Of a stretch of 64,000 bases of DNA, positions 1-11,814 are shown piece after piece (positions within the stretch are counted from its first letter, which is position 1; every line of letters starts with the position of its first letter). A model generated the notes under the pieces. The model searched no databases. It was not told the origin of the DNA and saw nothing but the letters and a program-made list of their open reading frames with translations. The DNA comes from Escallonia rubra (lineage: Eukaryota > Streptophyta > Magnoliopsida > Escalloniales > Escalloniaceae): the NCBI GenBank assembly GCA_033065855.1, contig JAVXUO010002544.1:124001-188000 (forward strand), in the 5' to 3' direction. Both the position numbers and the translations under genes were made by a program.

Positions 1-2165
1 CAAAGGATTAGACACACTCATCAAGCTAAGAAGCAAACAATCTAGAGCTACAAGTGATGGTGAACCTGAATAAACTCATTACGAAGTTTTATAAGAAATT
101 GAACGTGGAAACTGAATCTATCAGAAAATAAGTCTCAAATCTTACCCCCTGTTCAACTTATTTTGCTTCGAACAACTTTGTTTACCAAAAGACAGACAAT
201 ACTACAAAGAGTTCTTATGCTTGGAAAGGAGAGAAGCCTGATGCCAAGCAGCGATTAGGTAAGTAATCCAGGAGTCTACCCAAACTCGGACGAAAATCCA
301 GAAGGTTGCAAAGAATCTGTTTTATTGAAGAAACTGCAAGTTCCGGTAAAATTAAGGCTCAAAACCAGGAGCTTCAGGATGGCTATGACAAACTATACTT
401 TAGAAGAAGCACAGAAGATGCAGGAAATATCAACTGAGATCAGGGGAATAAACAAATTGCAGTATTATACCCGTCGGCCCAGCTAGAACTAGGCTTTCGG
501 CAGAGTACCATTTAGAATTCAATTTCTAAATTGACTGTCGCCAGCAAACTGTTCATAACTCGCTCTTTCCTTCATTCCAAATGCAAATTATCCAGCTTTT
601 CCTCGTAACACGTAGTACTCTTCCAGTCATGTTAACACCTTGACAAGCATCAAACTTTCCTACTTTAACAGTCTTTTCTTCTCCACACCAAGCAAACTCG
701 TGCTTTATAAACCAACAAGGAGATTTAACAACCACGCCCTTCGTACAAATATCATAATTTCTTCTAAGAACAATTTAACTTGTTATAAATGCAGAAACGG
801 GGTTCCAAAGATATAAGAACATGCAGAACCTTCCTTCAGTATTGGATGCATTGTATTGGCATAACCTATTGGGTACCAATTCATTGATGAGTGTGTCTAG
901 GCTATCTAGGAAACACGGGCATAACATTATTACATGGCATCATAAAGACGCATCTGCTGGCTGCACAAGTGAGAACATAGAAAATGAGTGCTCCCCGACC
1001 CCTCTTCCGAGCAGGTGTCCCTCCATAAATGGAGCCAGTGAACGCCACAACTTTCAAAGTACTATATGTTTTGGTTTTTCGGCTGGTCAATCATCTTAAA
1101 CAACTTGTGCATGCTGGAAGCCTTACATATGGAGGAGAATTTGCATTAAAGAGCCTAAGTATTACCTCCCTCCAAACTGTCACTTTTCACTGGCAAGGGA
1201 AAAAGTTGGGGGAAGAGAGCAAGAGAGAGCGTCTAACCTAGTGGTTCCAGAGTACTAGGCCAGTCAACTAACTAACTTAAAAGTTTTACATTTGTTCTCG
1301 TGCTGTTAAGTGATATCTTCTTCATGGTTTAGGTTACCTTAATTACCAATTAAAGAAGTTTTAGGTAAGAAACCCAGGAAGGTATTTAGAAGACTCTTTA
1401 GACTAGGAAAAGTTGTTTACAAGGTTACCTAGGATAGGACCCTGATCAAGAGAGAACGGAGAATGAGTCTGATGGAAGGCAAGCCATGGTTGCGAATGAG
1501 TGCATTGTCAAGTAAGGAACTTATACCTTGCCACTGAGCTAAGTTTTTCTATTCATCGTCGTCCTCCCTTACTCCTCCAAGATATTCAATCTAAAATCAC
1601 CAACTTAACTTGTTTAAAGAGAACATCAATTTTCATACATCACTTCAAAATAAAAAAGAAACATTGCAAAGACATACTCCATCTATTTCATTGGATTCTC
1701 CCATGACAACATGTAAAATCAGAGGGTCGATTGTGGTACACACAAGCATGTATAACTGAATGGATATCAAGTACCGTTTGACAAGTTGAGCTAGGGGAAG
1801 ACAATGAATAAAGTCAGTCCTTACATGTAGTAGACCCATCGATCCAAGGGCGAAAATCCAAATCCAACAAAAATGGAGGGAGTTATCCTCAGAGAGAACA
1901 AAAGAATTAAAATCCTAACAAATAATAGCTATGCAAAAAATATACGCCACTAGACTTCAAACTTCAAAGAAGTAAGTTAAGAAAGATCAAAACGCCGGCT
2001 AATCAAACAGAATACACATCCAAGTCCGGTAATCTTCGTATTACATTACCAATCCACCTAGACCATCAAGCAACATAAGAAATGCACATCACCAAAAATG
2101 ATGGTGTGCAGTTGCGGTCACGATTGTGGTACATTTCTAAATCAGTGCGCATTGTCTTTTAATTA
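1..2165. other. No recognisable gene
   Basis: No known family can be read on either strand. If the NAC gene at 2285-2465 is complete, this stretch would be its first intron or downstream sequence, yet no second or third NAC exon is visible. A minus-strand open stretch at about 543-763 follows an acceptor-like TTCTTAG and runs about 70 codons to a stop. It has a coding-like look (short motifs KSPCWFIKHEFAW and NMTGRVLRV) but matches no family I recognise and could be chance. Confidence 0.4.
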
Positions 2166-2284
2166 TCATAAAAGCAAACAAGCGCTCAAACAATAAGAGC
2201 AAGATAAGCGTGAGAAATTAAGAGATTTGCTTAAAAAAATATATATATATATTTGATAAGGGCTAAACAAAGTACGGAAAGTAC

Positions 2285-2465
2285 CCGGCAAGTCCCAGGG
2301 CTCGTATCTACAGATGTCAACCTCGGGAATCACCTGAACGCTCTTATCACAGCCGTCCAGCTTCTTCTTCAGGTAATACGATATCAGCTCCTCGTCCGTC
2401 GGACAGAACCTGAACCCTGGAAACACCGACGACGCCGCTATGGATGCCTCCATGTCTCTCTCCAT
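2285..2465 (-). CDS. NAC-domain transcription factor, first exon only
   Basis: This is the N-terminal end of a NAC DNA-binding domain: [21 protein letters not shown], then [16 protein letters not shown]. The exon ends in phase 1 at a GTACTT donor (2284-2283), directly after EPWDLP, which is where the first NAC intron usually falls. Two in-frame starts exist, at 2465 (MERDMEAS) and 2453 (MEAS); the second resembles the start of NTL8/ANAC060/ANAC089-like NACs, a membrane-tethered group. Subdomains C to E and any membrane anchor are not found in the 2.28 kb that remain on this strand. Either intron 1 is longer than that or the gene is truncated. The NAC assignment is firm; the subgroup is inferred from 45 residues. 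Confidence 0.8.
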
Positions 2466-2632
2466 ATTCTCACTTTCACCCTCTTAATCTTTCTCTCTGT
2501 CTTTCCAAACAGATATGACGCATTCACCGTTGTGACTCGTATACTCCACACTTTCTACTTTTCATGCTTTCGGTTGCTTTTGGAGGAGGAAAGTGGTAAT
2601 ATGGCTGTCTTCCTTTCGGGCGGGGAAGCGTG

Positions 2633-2742
2633 CACGTGAGGCATCTGGGCCGGCGGTCGGGTGTCACGTGGTTCGGACACGTGTCCCGGAAATAGATATG
2701 TTCAAGGTGGTGTTGGTCGAGGTCACCTGTGCCCGACACGTG
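2633..2742. promoter_or_regulatory. Cluster of four G-boxes upstream of the NAC exon
   Basis: Four CACGTG palindromes lie at 2633-2638, 2665-2670, 2678-2683 and 2737-2742, about 170-280 bp upstream of the NAC start. G-boxes with ACACGTGGT or ACACGTGTC flanks are classic bZIP/bHLH (ABRE-like, light or ABA) sites. Function is inferred from motif and position only. Confidence 0.5.
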
Positions 2743-2767
2743 GTTACGGTAATTCTGTGGCTTCAGT

Positions 2768-2812
2768 AATTATTATAATAATAATAATTATTATTATTAT
2801 TATTATTATTTT
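2768..2812. repeat. (ATT)n microsatellite
   Basis: An ATT/AAT triplet tract of about 45 bp lies just upstream of the G-box cluster. Confidence 0.9.
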
Positions 2813-3126
2813 GGTTGGGAAGAGGATTGGGTGTTCCTAAAAGAGACAGGCCAAAGGGATTAGTCATGAGAAAAGTTGATGGGTGATTAGACTTGTAGTT
2901 TATCTTTATGGTGATATACAATGTTTTGACATTGATCATATAAGTATTTGTATTTCTGGAAAGTTATGAATTTGGCAGACGAAAGTGAAATACAAATTTT
3001 TATTTCAATTCTCTAATTTTTAATTCTAATATTGAATATTTTAATTTTGATTCTAATGGTTAATACCAAATATATACTCTAAAGTGTCACTCCAGTATAC
3101 CTTAAATACCCGACATTTAAAAAGTA

Positions 3127-3512
3127 CTCCCTCCGTCCCTTAAAAAGTGATTCATTTTACTTTACACGTATATTAAGGATTTATGTTATATATTGTGTGT
3201 CTTCTCCATTTTACCCTTTAGAGATAAGGAGGAGGGGGGGGGGGGGGGGGGAGTGGGCCATGAGAGAGGAAATTGGTTGGTAGAGTGTTAAATGTAGTGA
3301 TATAAATAGAATAAAAAGTATAAAGTGGTGGGTCAGGAAAGAGAAAATGAATTGGTAGAGAATTAAATGTGGTAAGAGAAATATAATAAAAAAAAGTATA
3401 AAAATGGTAAGTATGTAAAAATACTTATAGAATCTTTCCTAATTTGAAAGTGATCACTTTTTGTGGGACGGCCCAAAAGGAAATATGATCAGTTTTTTAG
3501 GGACGGAGGGAG
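3127..3512. mobile_element. Stowaway-type MITE
   Basis: The termini are inverted repeats CTCCCTCCGTCCC and GGGACGGAGGGAG, flanked by the target dinucleotide TA on both sides (3125-3126 and 3513-3514). This is the signature of Stowaway (Tc1/mariner) MITEs. Length is 386 bp with no coding capacity. It contains an 18-G run at 3234-3251. Confidence 0.92.
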
Positions 3513-4285
3513 TACTAAATCAATACTTCAACATTTGTTTGTGAACCAAGTGAGTACGAAGGCTAACGGGCACAAAAAATTCAAAGGTTAAGACCGTCGT
3601 TATGGAAAAATAATCCTAACCATATGTGGGGTGTCAATGGACCGGGCTTGGGCTATCCCAGCACGGGCCCTGCGGGCTTTTTGACAGGACAGGCTGGGCC
3701 TAGTTTAAGGGGAAACAGGCCGGGTTTTCTCATAAATATGAGGACTCAACCCTAATCCAAGTCCTTGGCCCAAAATTTAGGGCAAGGCTTGGGCCAGGCC
3801 CTGGTCGGCCCAAAAACTGTATTTTTAAAATTCTTTTTTAATTTTATAATAATTATAAATTTATGATAAAATTGTTCATAGGCCCTCCTCCTTTAATTCG
3901 GACTTAGGACCGGCTACTTGTAAACAAACAAGCGAAGTTACCTTTTTTATATATATAAATAATTTGTTATCCAAAAAAAGTGAAGCATGTTCGTATACAT
4001 TTTTACTTTAAATATACTTTATGTGTTAAATATCTACGGCGAAAATGTAAATTATATTTCGAAAGAAATATATATATTCTAAAAAGTTGAGAAAAAAAAA
4101 TTACCTAATCATCTGAAAAATCTTCAACGTTGTCATTACCGTTCTGCCTGTCATCAATTCATTTATCTTGCTCTCGATATTTTATATCAAGATAATCCTT
4201 CCAACAAATACATAAATCCAATTACTTAGAATTAAGACAACTCCTCTTGTCATATAACACACTCATTCTCACTAAAAATACGATT

Positions 4286-6145
4286 CTAAAGCAACCGTGG
4301 AGGCTTGCACCGATAGTACCTACATGCAATTTGGGGTAAAACACGATAATTTTTTTCATTTTCTTTTGAAAAAGTTAGTAAATCAAAATTATTTTTCTCC
4401 TCTAATGACAATGAAGCATAATGATTAATTTTTTCATATAAATTAATTTCATTTAAAGAGAAAAATGAAGAAAATCCTGTAGAGTGTTCTTCTGTTTTGG
4501 GTTGTTTTGCTAGCACATGTTCTATATCCTTTGAATATAAACTATAATATATTTGACTGCTCAATGATGAAGCACACATACACATGTCAATGGAATTTCG
4601 ATAATAGTTACAAAGGTTTTGAAACGACGAACTTATGGAAGTTGTAAGCAGGTCTGTTAGTTTTGACCTATGGCCCATTTTTTTTAGGATTAAATGCACA
4701 TAAAAACCCATACTATGAGGTCGTTTTACACGAAACACCACAGGGTTTGAATTTTGACCCCCACCACTCCAAATTTTCTAATTTTGGTGCACGCAACACC
4801 ATTTGACAGTTTTTACTCGTTTTGGTGGAATGTCTGTTAGAAGCCAAAGGGCACAAAGGTAACTTCCTCCATAAATCCAACATGGCAGCCACGTCAATTT
4901 TGATTTTGTAAGGCATATTTGACCGCCGGCAGCATTGAGACGGCGCCGAAGGGCACTGCTGCTCCTCGCGGTGGTGCGTATCTTGACGGCATGGGTCTGA
5001 TGGCGGCACTAAGTTGGATGGTGATGCCGGTCCTTGTCGATGGTGGGTAGGCGACATAGTTGTAAGGCCGTAATCGTGAGGCGACGGTGGCGCCGATTGG
5101 AGCCGTTTATCGTGGTGGTGACGCTTCGCCGGAGCTTGCGATAGTGTTGCTCCAGTGCTTTTCGGAAGGCCTGCCGTGGTGGCAACAACGACATCTTGAT
5201 GGGATGGTGGTGGCCGCTTGATTATGACGATGTCGGTAGCACAGATCTGGACTGGCTATGTGCGGTGGCGGCGCTAGGTACTGACTCGGTAGCACAGATC
5301 TGGAGGAAGGATGGTCGTCCCTTGGTTGTCGACGGCCTCTTACCTGTGGTAGATGGCCTGGCTATGCGCGGTGGCGGCGCTAGGTACTGACCCATGGCCG
5401 GCGGCGCTGCCATGGCTTCTTCATCTTCTTTCTCTCTCTGTTTGATTTTTGTGTGAGAGAGATACATAGGGAGAGAGGGGTAAAACTCCAACTTTCGGGT
5501 GATGTGGCTGCCAACAAGGATATTTTAATGAAGTGTCCATTTTGACCTCAAAATTATAACAGCCGTCCTCGAATTTTGAATTTCAACCGTCAAATGGTGC
5601 TGCGTGCACCAAAATTGGAAATTTGGGGTGGTGGGGTCAAAATTCAAACCCTGGGGTGTTCCATGTAAATGACCCCAAAGTATGGGGTTTTGTGTGCATT
5701 TAATCCTTTTTTTTAAAATTTGTTTAATCCCATAATTTACAACATGTAACTTGAACTTTCTTTCCGAGCAATGGCAATAGAAAAAATCACAAGCAATTCT
5801 AACCAATATTTTGTTAATTGTGTTTCACTATCACACTAAACATTTCATTTTCTCTCCATTGCTCTAAAACTTTAGCAATTTTAAGTATTTCTAGTATAGC
5901 GAAAGAAGACGTTGGATAATACGTACCAGACAATAAAACGGTAGACTTCTAAAGTACATCCAAAAATTTAACCCTAACTGCCATTCATCGGGACTTGGCA
6001 AGCCTTGTGAGAAATTGGTTAGTATGCACCGAATATAAACTTGTTTATATACCATAACATTTAAAAGCACAAAATATGTGGAGTTCCACCTGTAGTAGAC
6101 ATCTGTAACAGGTCTTCTACGAGGCAAATTATATTGATTATACAA
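4286..6145 (-). pseudogene. hAT transposase remnant, copy A
   Basis: Minus-strand fragments of a RICESLEEPER-like hAT transposase. The central part at 5891-6145 reads YNLPRRRPVTDVYYRWNST. The C-terminal part at 4286-4680 ends in a degraded dimerisation motif (PQIACRYYRCKPPRLL, against the better copy QIARDVLPMQASTVVS at 8870-8925). The two parts are separated by the MULE at 4687-5706. Frames change several times and the N-terminal zinc finger and catalytic start are missing, so it cannot encode a working enzyme. Confidence 0.75.
4687..5706. mobile_element. Non-autonomous MULE with ~120-bp TIRs (Pack-MULE candidate)
   Basis: Long terminal inverted repeats start GGATTAAATGCACA at the left and end TGTGCATTTAATCC at the right. 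They stay alignable for about 120 bp, up to ACACCATTTGAC on the left. Each end is flanked by the 9-bp direct repeat TTTTTTTTA (4678-4686 and 5707-5715), the length typical of Mutator, although this sequence is low-complexity. The interior (about 4920-5440) is markedly GC-rich against an AT-rich background, with GGCGGCG-type codon runs and an internal repeat of about 31 bp (5253 and 5360). No transposase is present. A GC-rich, gene-like interior suggests a captured host fragment, but I do not recognise its source. Confidence 0.75.
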
Positions 6146-6833
6146 AACATTTTATTCTTGCTAGGCCTACCATTTTCCCCAAAATATCCAACCCGGCTCG
6201 GCCCGGCCCGGCCCTGAAAAGGCCCAGGTCAGGCCCTAAAAAACGGGCTGGCCTAAAACTGACCCGTTTTTTAGGGCTGGCCCGGGTCTTGCTCAGCCCC
6301 ACGATTTTTTGAATTTTCAGATTTCCCCCCAACGGCTATATTCTCCCCTTTTTTTTGGCAAAATTTCACTTTACCCCCCCCCCCAACCCCCAACAACTAT
6401 ATAATGGCTAGTTTGGGGGGGTATTTTCGTTCAACAAATTTTTAACAACTCTTTTATGCTTTCTTACACTTTTACCCTCCCCAACAATTATAAATGGTTA
6501 GTTTTAAAGGGTATTTTGGTCTTTTGTGGACTTCAAAAAATCTATAAATTCACACCCTTTCTTTCATAATTTTTACACCAATCTTCTCTCTCTCTTATCT
6601 AAAATTCTACATTTTTACAAGCTTTGCTACCATTGTTATTTGTTACTCAGTACTAATCCTCTCTAATTTTCAATTACAAGTATTAGCTAATTATTTACTA
6701 CTCATATTCCTTTGTATTTAGTTACCCTTACTAAATTCTACAGGCTTTGCTACCATTGTTATTTGTTATTAAGTACTAACTCTCTCCAATTTCAATTATA
6801 ATTATTATTTAATTATTTACTACTCTTATTCCT

Positions 6834-9097
6834 TTGCATTTAGTTACTCTTACGAGTTTTATTTTTCATTCTTGTAAAAAAAAAAAATTAGCATCAAATA
6901 TATCTCGATTTTTTAAATCACGTAGCGAATGTGGGGCACCACCACCACAAGTACCACAACCACCGCCACCACAAGCACCAATCCAAGCACCACCACAACT
7001 GTTCGATTTTCAAGATCCGCCACAAATAAGTATAGATACCCAAGCCAATTAGGAGTTCAACAAAAACATTCCAGATTTTGAATACACGCCCTCACAAGAT
7101 ACCCCGCATTATATTCAAGGACGCAGCTCGGTTGGCGAAGCTACTACTCCGGGGCAGAATTTTAATCTGATGAGCGGTCATCATGGTGAAAGACCGAACA
7201 ATCCTGCCGGTAATCCGCCAGAAGTCCAAAAGGCAAAAAAAAAAGTCGAGTGTTAGAATCATTTTAATGATATTATGGTTAACAGCGTCCGAAAAGCTCA
7301 ATGCAAGTACTATAGTAAATTATTATCGTGTGGTAGTGATAATGGACATCTTAATAGGCAATTACCCTATGTGTGCACCTAAACAAGGCTATGTCGAACC
7401 TAGTCAAATGCAGTTATCTTTTGACCGTAAGTTATTTATTTATAATCAGCGAGAACAAAGAGACGGTCTTGCTGAATTTGTTATTCACGATGAAAAACCT
7501 TTTAGTTTTGCCGATAATGCTAAGCATTCTAGATATATGAACACGTACGTACGTGCAACCTTTGTACAAAAAAGTTCATAGAAACACAACTAGATCCGAT
7601 ACACTTAGACAGTATAATGCTGCTAAAGCACGCTTGATTAATTATTTTGATAATATTGATGGTAGAGTTAGTCTTATTTCTGATGTTTGGAAATCTCCTT
7701 TTACTTTTGTTAGTTATGCTTGTGTGACGACCCATTGGATTGATTCTGATTGGACCATGAACAAGAGAATCATCGGTTTCGAACTCTTTCATATCCACAT
7801 GATGCATCTAACATTGCTACTATTATAATTAATGCATGTACCACTTTTAAAATTAAGAACAAGATTATGAGTATCAGTTTTGATAATGCTTCTAACAATA
7901 AAGCTGTTATAAAGTGAATTATTTCATGTTCCATGTGTTTGTCATATAATTAATTTAATTGTTCAAGATGGTTTAGCTGTTGTAGGAGATATTCTTCTCA
8001 AAATAAGGGGTATGGCAGCATTTATTAATAGTTTGGGTCCGAGAACACAATAATTTAAGGCTTTGTGTGTTCAATACAATTTGCCTCGTAGGAGACCACT
8101 TACAGATGTCCTACATAGGTGGAACTCCACATATCATATGTTTTTACATGTATGCTTATATAAACAAGTGTATACGCATTTCCAACTAACAACGTTCCCA
8201 CAAGGCTTGCTAACTCATGCGAAATGACAGACGGCTGCACAACTATTCAAATTTTTGAAGATATTTTACACGTCTACCAATTTATTATTTGGTACGTACT
8301 ATCCCACATCCCCTATCGCTGTAGTAGAAATTCTCAAAATAGCTACAATATTAACGAAATGGAGATATGTAGGACCTTTTCAGGAAATAGTCGAACATAT
8401 GGATATCAAGTTTAATAAATATTGGGATGAATTGCCTACTATTTTTGCTGTAGCCACTTGTTTGGATCTTAGGTTTAAGTTACATGGTGCGAAAGTCTCG
8501 ATAGTAGAAATATCAAGACAAATGTGCTACGCAGATAAGGACACAACTAACCTTACAATGAAAGTGAGTGTGATATTTGAGGCTTTGTACAACCTATATC
8601 AAAATTCCGCAGACGTGCGTGAACGAGCTACATCGTCGAGCGGTGAAGTATATTACGAGTCATATCTTACCCGCTTCGAACATCTACTGGCAAGACAACT
8701 ACCAATGGAAGTTACTTCTAGTTCTTCAGGTTCATCTACTTATTCCTCTTTTAATGAAATTGGTTTATATGCAAATACTAATCATTATTCTTCTTAACCA
8801 ATGGAAGAGCAGATGAATTTTAATTTGTTAACTTTTTGAAAACAAAATGAAAAATTGTATAAAACTTTATCTCAAATTGCCCGGGATGTACTACCGATGC
8901 AAGCCTCCACGGTTGTTTCAATGTCGGCATTTTCAGCGAGCTTGGATGACAGGAGGAGTCGTCTTAAACACGAATCACTTGAGTTGTGTGTATGTTGGAA
9001 GGATTATCTTGATGAAAAGACCGCGAGTAAGATAAACCGATTGATAATAGAAAAAACAGCAATTCGGACATCGAAACACTTCCGGATGATTAGGTAA
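6834..9097 (+). pseudogene. hAT transposase pseudogene, copy B
   Basis: Degraded RICESLEEPER-like hAT transposase. In order: a proline/glutamine-rich leader (6950-7050); a BED zinc-finger remnant near 7255-7345 in which CKYC has become CKYY; the core block GRVSLISDVWKSPFTFVSYA (about 7650-7720); the PRRRPLTDV region near 8085; a middle domain (8255-8797) with TKWRYVGPFQEIVEHM and FAVATCLDLRFK; and the hAT C-terminal dimerisation block (8855-9097), QIARDVLPMQASTVVS then LDDRRSRLKHESLELCV. Several frame changes and stops separate these blocks (for example before 7604, near 7826 and near 8795), so it is non-functional. It is the longest of the three hAT copies. Confidence 0.88.
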
Positions 9098-9329
9098 TTT
9101 CATTTTCTTTTCTTTTTCTCAAGTTTTTAGTGTAAATTATTTTCAAACAAATTTAGTGTGTCTGAAGTAAACAATGCACTTGAGAAAAAATAGATATTTT
9201 TCCTCATTTTTTTTGAAAACTGAATCATTTATTAAAAAAATATAGGTAACTTCGCCTGCTTATTTACAAGCAATCGGTCCCAAGCCCGGATAAAAGGAAA
9301 AGGACCTATCAAAAACTTTATTTCGTATG

Positions 9330-9880
9330 TTAATATTTGGTCCCAAGCCTTTTGAGTGTTTATATCCACTGCTGATTGCTCTTGAAGTTGTGGTGCTTGA
9401 AGTGGTGGACATTTTTTGTTACGTGATTTTGATAGTCTTGAAGTATAGATACTTTTTAAAATAGTTGCGAGTAGTAAAAATAAAACTGGTAAGTCTAATA
9501 AAATAGTAAAACAAAATAAAAAATAAAAGTATAGTTTAGCAAAAACCTCTAAACTAATAATTAAAAAAAAAAACATGTCCATAAGAAATAGCTGTGAATT
9601 GTAATTGAGACATGAAAAATGTGAAGATAATGAATAAATTTACATATTTTTCAAATGTCACAAACGACCAAAGTACCCATGAAAACTAGACATTTAAATA
9701 TGTTAGAAGGGTAGATATGTAAAAGTGTATAAAAGAGTTGTTGGAATATGGTTTGATGAAAATACCCCTCAAACTAGCTGTTATATAACTGTTGTGTGTG
9801 TTTGGGGATTGGGGCGGGGGGTAAAAATATAATTTTTAAATGTATATGGCTGTTGAGGGGAGGGAGAAAGTTCAAAATTT
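9330..9880 (-). pseudogene. 5' fragment of a third hAT copy (C)
   Basis: On the minus strand a short piece reads CPPLQAPQLQEQSAVDINTQ, resembling the proline/glutamine leader of copy B at 6950-7050. Its upstream side (9430-9880) matches the leader DNA at 6340-6800 in inverted orientation. No core or C-terminal transposase follows. It abuts the 3' tail of copy B, which suggests an insertion or rearrangement breakpoint near 9310-9330. Confidence 0.5.
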
Positions 9881-10159
9881 AAATTCTAGCAGGCTGAACC
9901 GGGTTTGGACTAGATACGAACCGAGCCGAGCCTAGATAACGGGCTAGTCTGGGCTTGACATTGGCCGGGTCTGGCTTGCACTTAAAACGGGCATGGCCGG
10001 GTCAGGTTTTTTTGGGAGGGAAAAGGGCCTAGCCTTGATCCAATTCGTCGTAGGCCCTTATGGTCCGGAATTAAACAACTATCCATTATGCTAGTCGGGC
10101 TGGACCGGGCTCTCTTGGGGCTGGACATGGCTGGCTGACAGGCCTCCTGTAAACAATAT

Positions 10160-10808
10160 ACGTATGGTTTAATCGCTTTTTGTCTTCTATCCATCTTTGT
10201 TTCATCTTCTTCTCCGCTGAACAACCACCAAGCAAAAACCACTATCAACTCTCATCACCATCACAACCACTACCCTACCACCCTACCACCCTACACCCAC
10301 AAACACCCACCATCAGCTACAAGTCACAAGTCACAATCATCAATCCACCACCCACAACCACCATGACCACCTTACTGACCCAACTCTATCAGCCATGACC
10401 ACCACTACCACCACGGCACCCCATCACCACAGCCACCACCGTCCATATCCATAGCCATCCACCACCATCCAAACCCATATCTCACTGTCTCACATTGAAA
10501 AAAAGTACAGGTCTGAACCTCAATTATACCAATAGCATGCCCACCCAAAATCCTAACCTATTGTTGGTAATGAAGATCTTGTAGGAGTAAATTGAAGATT
10601 TGGCAAGAGAGAGAGAGACATCGAGTAAATTGATAGGGTGTTGCCCAATTGGAGGTGATGGCGACGACGATGTTGGGCAATGGTGGTGGTGGTGGTCTGA
10701 TTGGTGGTAATGTCGGGTATTTGAGGTGATGAGTTTTAAGTAGAAACCCATTGGTGCCGGTCTATGAAAAAAGTGTGATATTTTTTTAGAGTTGATGATT
10801 TCGTTCTA
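10160..10808. other. CCA/ACC-rich low-complexity spacer
   Basis: There is no supported gene. The left half is rich in CCA/CAC triplets on the plus strand (10210-10490) and the right half in GGT triplets (10660-10710), so the two halves are roughly complementary. The open frames here are artefacts of this bias. Confidence 0.6.
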
Positions 10809-10813
10809 GCAAG

Positions 10814-11623
10814 GTGTTTGCGCTGCTGGGCAAACTCACTATCGATCGTGTACATTCGACACAACCGATGAACTGCGTGAGATCTTTTTTGCCTCTCGGG
10901 CCTGAGGACTTCGGTAAAAAGGAAAACTCACTGATAATAGAACACTAACTTGATCAATAGTCGATGCGCCCACTTAAATTACAAACACTACTGTGATTGT
11001 GAATCGAACACAACTCTTACAACGAACTATGCTTCCTATCGAAGCTACACAAATCATCTAAAAGTCTTCCTATGAGAGAACTATGCAAGCTATCTACTCT
11101 ATTTTCTTAGTCTAATGTAGTTGGAAAGATTGACGACCCCTTTTTCTGTTACCTTTCATCTGTTTTATACTTGAGAATATCCGTAACCACCTTCCTTTAG
11201 TAACTGTCATCCTTCATCTTTATTGGAGACACTTCTCGATCTCCATGATCAGTGATTTCTTCTGAAAACTCATTAATCGTGTCCATCGTGGTTCATTTCA
11301 AAATCCCCACTAACCGACTTCCATGGTGCGTTATCGATCGTGACATTGATTTGGCGGTTTCCTCCTTCTTGTCCCCACTAACCGACTTCCATGGTGCGTT
11401 ATCGATCGTGACATTGATTGGCGGTTTCCTCCTTCTTGTGCGGCTTATTCAAATATTTGGTTCTCCCGCTTTCTTTGCTCATTTATCTACTCCTTATAAT
11501 TTGGTAACATATGATAACTACTGTAACCGTACCCTTTTCCACTTCCTTCATTTATGCACTCTTCTGTGGTTATCACTATGCCACGTTTCTGCATACTATT
11601 GGTAAAAATATTTGGTGACAACA
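10814..11623 (-). repeat. 3' LTR of the gypsy-like element
   Basis: Starts TGTTTGCGCTGCTGGGC and ends TTTGGTGACAACA on the plus strand. It contains a tandem pair of about 67 bp units (11307-11440) beginning CCCCACTAACCGACTTCC, also present in the partner LTR. Confidence 0.9.
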
Positions 11624-11637
11624 TTGCCCCCCTTTAA
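11624..11637 (-). other. Polypurine tract
   Basis: Reads TTAAAGGGGGGCAA on the minus strand directly before the left LTR. This fits the plus-strand primer of a minus-oriented element. Confidence 0.65.
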
Positions 11638-11814
11638 CTGGCGCGACGATACAGTTGAGTGAGTTAACTCTGTTCGACTCATCTTCTGTCGCTTTTAAAC
11701 TCTCAACCGTTTTATCGAAGCTGCTTTAACTTGATATTTATTCTTTATCAGGGTTTTTCTTCAGTAAACCCTAAATCTCTCAATTGCTCCTTTCACTACT
11801 TCCTTCAGCGACTA

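Larger units (their letters stand above)
3627..10150. mobile_element. Compound hAT region of inverted, broken copies
   Basis: Three blocks rich in GGGCCGGGC-like motifs (about 3630-3800, 6165-6300 and 9890-10140) look like hAT subterminal regions. The left edge GGGGTGTCAATGGACCGGGC matches the terminus common in plant hATs of this type. Between them lie a minus-strand transposase remnant (copy A), a plus-strand remnant (copy B) and a third minus-strand 5' fragment (copy C). Shared pieces show that these are copies in opposite orientation: the 6050-6130 coding block recurs inverted at 8080-8160, the tail at 3884-3940 recurs inverted at 9243-9290, and the leader at 6340-6500 recurs inverted at about 9690-9860. 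No clean 8-bp target duplication was identified, so the outer limits are approximate. Confidence 0.7.

Noticed and set aside
543-763. Second exon of the NAC gene
   Set aside because: The open stretch lacks all NAC subdomain motifs (no WKATG or similar), so it cannot be assigned to that gene.
10200-10750. Proline/threonine- or histidine-rich ORFs
   Set aside because: They come from CCA/GGT triplet bias on both strands and match no protein family.
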